Below, one piece after another: positions 62,594 through 64,000 of a DNA stretch of 64,000 nucleotides; positions within the stretch are counted from its first letter, which is position 1; each line of letters starts with the position of its first letter. The stretch is from Ensifer sp. IC4062 (GTDB lineage: Bacteria; Pseudomonadota; Alphaproteobacteria; Rhizobiales; Rhizobiaceae): the NCBI RefSeq assembly GCF_020193575.1, contig NZ_JADYVD010000009.1:62001-126000 (forward strand), read 5' to 3'. The position numbers and the translations under genes were made by a program. The notes below the pieces were generated by a model, which saw only the letters and a list, made by a program, of their open reading frames with translations, was not told the DNA's origin and ran no database searches.

Positions 62594-62618
62594 GCGCGCT
62601 CGTTTCCTGGATCAAAGG

Positions 62619-62646
62619 ACGCCCGGTATTTGCCGGGCGTTTTTTG
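62619..62646 (+). terminator. Rho-independent terminator after the IalB-family gene
   Basis: ACGCCCGG/CCGGGCGT stem (62619-62626 with 62633-62640) around TATTTG, followed by TTTTT. It lies 25 bases after the stop codon. Confidence 0.85.
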
Positions 62647-62724
62647 TTGGGTGACCCGCGCAACAAGACGCTCCGGGACCGAAGTGCCGGAGCGTCTGAG
62701 TTGGCGATCGAGGGAACGCCCCCT

Positions 62725-63054
62725 TTAGTGCCGATAGCTTGCCTTCGGCTTGTAGTGCCCGACGGCGTCCTTCTTGAACAAGGCACTCACCTGCGGGTGG
62801 CGGATCGGCCTATCACTCTCATCGGAAACGAGGTTCTGTTCGGAAACATATGCGACATACTCGGTGTCGTCGTTTTCGGCGAAGAGATGATAGAAGGGCT
62901 GGTCCTTGCTTGGCCGAATTTCCGGCGGGATGGCATTCCACCATTCCTCGGTGTTGGCATATTCCGGATCGACGTCGAAGATGACGCCGCGGAACGGGAA
63001 GACCCGGTGGCGAACCACCTGTCCGATCTCAAATTTCGCGTTTCTTTGTTTCAT
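62725..63054 (-). CDS. hspQ: Heat-shock protein HspQ (YccV family)
   Basis: 109 residues from ATG 63054; the longer frame has no support. KFEIGQVVRHRVFPFRGVIFD (about 7-27), WWNAIPPEIRPSKDQPFYHL (about 38-57) and the EYVAYVSEQNLV segment are the HspQ/hemimethylated-DNA-binding YccV fold. In enterobacteria HspQ promotes Lon-dependent proteolysis and binds hemimethylated oriC. AAAGGA lies about ten bases upstream. Located between the IalB-family gene (converging) and glnA. Confidence 0.9.
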   Translation of the reverse strand: MKQRNAKFEIGQVVRHRVFPFRGVIFDVDPEYANTEEWWNAIPPEIRPSKDQPFYHLFAENDDTEYVAYVSEQNLVSDESDRPIRHPQVSALFKKDAVGHYKPKASYRH

Positions 63055-63145
63055 GACGCAACACATCCTTTCAGACAGTAATCTGGGTTGCCGCGTGCCG
63101 AACATCAATAGGTCTGCGGTGAACCGTTCTTCGGGCATTGCTCAT

Positions 63146-63176
63146 GAAAACGGCGGGCTTCGAACGAGGCCCGCCT
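63146..63176 (-). terminator. Rho-independent terminator downstream of glnA
   Basis: On the minus strand GGCGGGC/GCCCGCC with loop CTCGTTCGAA, followed by GTTTTC. It lies about 55 bases after the glnA stop codon and before hspQ. Confidence 0.75.
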
Positions 63177-63228
63177 TCTTCCATTGTCGTAAGCGGACCG
63201 GATATGTTTGCCGACCGCTCCATTTTCT

Positions 63229-64000
63229 TTAGACCGAGTAGTACATGTCGTATTCGACCGGATGCGGCGTCATTTCGAAGCGCATGACCTCCTGCATCTT
63301 CAATTCGATGAAAGAATCGATCTGATCGTCGTCGAAGACGCCGCCGGCCGTCAGGAACTTGCGATCCTTGTCGAGGCTTTCAAGCGCTTCGCGCAGGCTG
63401 CCGCAAACGGTCGGGATTTTCTTCAGTTCCTTCGGCGGCAGGTCGTAGAGGTCCTTGTCCATCGCCTTGCCCGGATGAAGCTTGTTCTTGATGCCGTCGA
63501 GGCCGGCCATCAGCATGGCTGCGAATGCGAGGTAGGGGTTCGCGCTCGGGTCGGGGAAGCGGACTTCGACGCGCTTTGCCTTCGGGTTGCTGCCAAACGG
63601 AATGCGGCAGGAGGCCGAGCGGTTGCGGGCCGAATAGGCGAGCAGAACCGGCGCCTCATAGCCCGGAACGAGACGCTTGTAGGAGTTCGTCGAGGGGTTG
63701 GTGAAGGCGTTGAGGGCCTTGGCGTGCTTGATGATGCCACCGATGAAATAGAGGCAGGTTTCCGAAAGGCCGGCATATTCGTCGCCGGCGAAGGTCGGCT
63801 TACCGTCCTTCCAGATCGACAGGTGCACATGCATGCCGGAACCGTTGTCGCCGAAGACCGGCTTCGGCATGAAGGTTGCGGTCTTGCCGTAGGCGTTGGC
63901 AACCTGGTGCACGACGTATTTGTAGATCTGCATCTTGTCGGCGTTGCGAACGAGCGCATCGAACTTGACGCCAAGCTCGTGCTGGGCAGCGGCCACTTCG
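63229..64000 (-). CDS. glnA: Glutamine synthetase type I, C-terminal part (runs off window)
   Basis: Only the last 257 or so codons are inside the window; the frame is open to the right edge. [40 protein letters not shown] (substrate loops) and [15 protein letters not shown] are all GSI signatures. DLYDLP contains the Tyr adenylylated by GlnE, so activity is expected to be controlled by nitrogen status through the adenylylation cascade. It makes glutamine from glutamate and ammonia. A terminator follows the stop. Confidence 0.96.
   Translation of the reverse strand, partial: EVAAAQHELGVKFDALVRNADKMQIYKYVVHQVANAYGKTATFMPKPVFGDNGSGMHVHLSIWKDGKPTFAGDEYAGLSETCLYFIGGIIKHAKALNAFTNPSTNSYKRLVPGYEAPVLLAYSARNRSASCRIPFGSNPKAKRVEVRFPDPSANPYLAFAAMLMAGLDGIKNKLHPGKAMDKDLYDLPPKELKKIPTVCGSLREALESLDKDRKFLTAGGVFDDDQIDSFIELKMQEVMRFEMTPHPVEYDMYYSV

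Overview
The window looks like a chromosomal segment of an alphaproteobacterial rhizobium, most likely Ensifer (Sinorhizobium). This rests on gene content and order (pcs; ppiD-trpD-trpC-moaC-moeA; glmU-glmS; recG/sdhE-mfd; glnA), on typical rhizobial families (BA14K, DUF1236, IalB, Omp25/31-like porin, NDUFS4-like protein), and on dispersed palindromic intergenic elements. The species call is inference; no 16S or marker search was possible.

Layout. (1) Positions 1-11158: an accessory surface-polysaccharide locus. It holds a truncated GT92/GT2-type glycosyltransferase, four related putative transferases with a sialyltransferase/DUF115-like motif pattern, a DxD glycosyltransferase, an acyltransferase-3/SGNH O-acetylase, a polysaccharide pyruvyltransferase and an MsbA-type ABC exporter. 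It appears less GC-rich and more loosely packed than the rest, and has weak or remnant ORFs around 7.4-7.9 kb. (2) 11229-16107: four tRNAs (two identical Glu-TTC, Pro-TGG, Arg-TCT), an M15-type lipoprotein peptidase, gloA, a two-domain cold-shock protein, a DUF192 protein and an NDUFS4-like complex I accessory subunit. (3) 16283-27308: a variable stretch with a DEDD exonuclease-like protein, a protein with two HARP-like repeats and no helicase, a subtilase with a tiny co-encoded propeptide/I9-like partner, a cupin, and a run of small secreted or membrane proteins ending in a porin and a GlxA/AraC regulator. (4) 27651-40286: tRNA-Lys, CcdA, an AEC carrier, a UbiH-family hydroxylase, phosphatidylcholine synthase, a quinone oxidoreductase, a complete BMP-type nucleoside-like ABC importer with a GntR/FCD regulator nearby, and a CBS/HlyC membrane protein. 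(5) 40489-64000: core housekeeping genes, namely ppiD-trpD-trpC-moaC-moeA, a Na/Pi cotransporter, glmU, glmS-GNAT-DUF502, recG, sdhE-mfd, a DsbA-family protein, an orphan YejA-like binding protein, an IalB-family protein, hspQ and the C-terminal part of glnA.

How it fits together. Region 1 plausibly builds, decorates (acetyl, pyruvyl) and exports a cell-surface glycan. GlmS and GlmU in region 5 make the UDP-GlcNAc such pathways use. Pcs, UbiH and DUF192 to the NDUFS4-like protein touch membrane lipid and respiratory functions, and RecG and Mfd handle stalled forks and transcription-coupled repair.

Most interesting signals. The first is a pair of intergenic minus-strand elements (about 21261-21330 and 40302-40400) that share a conserved hairpin loop on a sequence-divergent but base-paired stem, each followed by a near-identical terminator; they look like paralogous small RNAs. 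The others are the four-paralog transferase cluster, the subtilase/mini-inhibitor pair, the HARP-repeat protein, a further orphan terminator upstream of the porin, and mosaic palindromes that abut or even supply stop codons.
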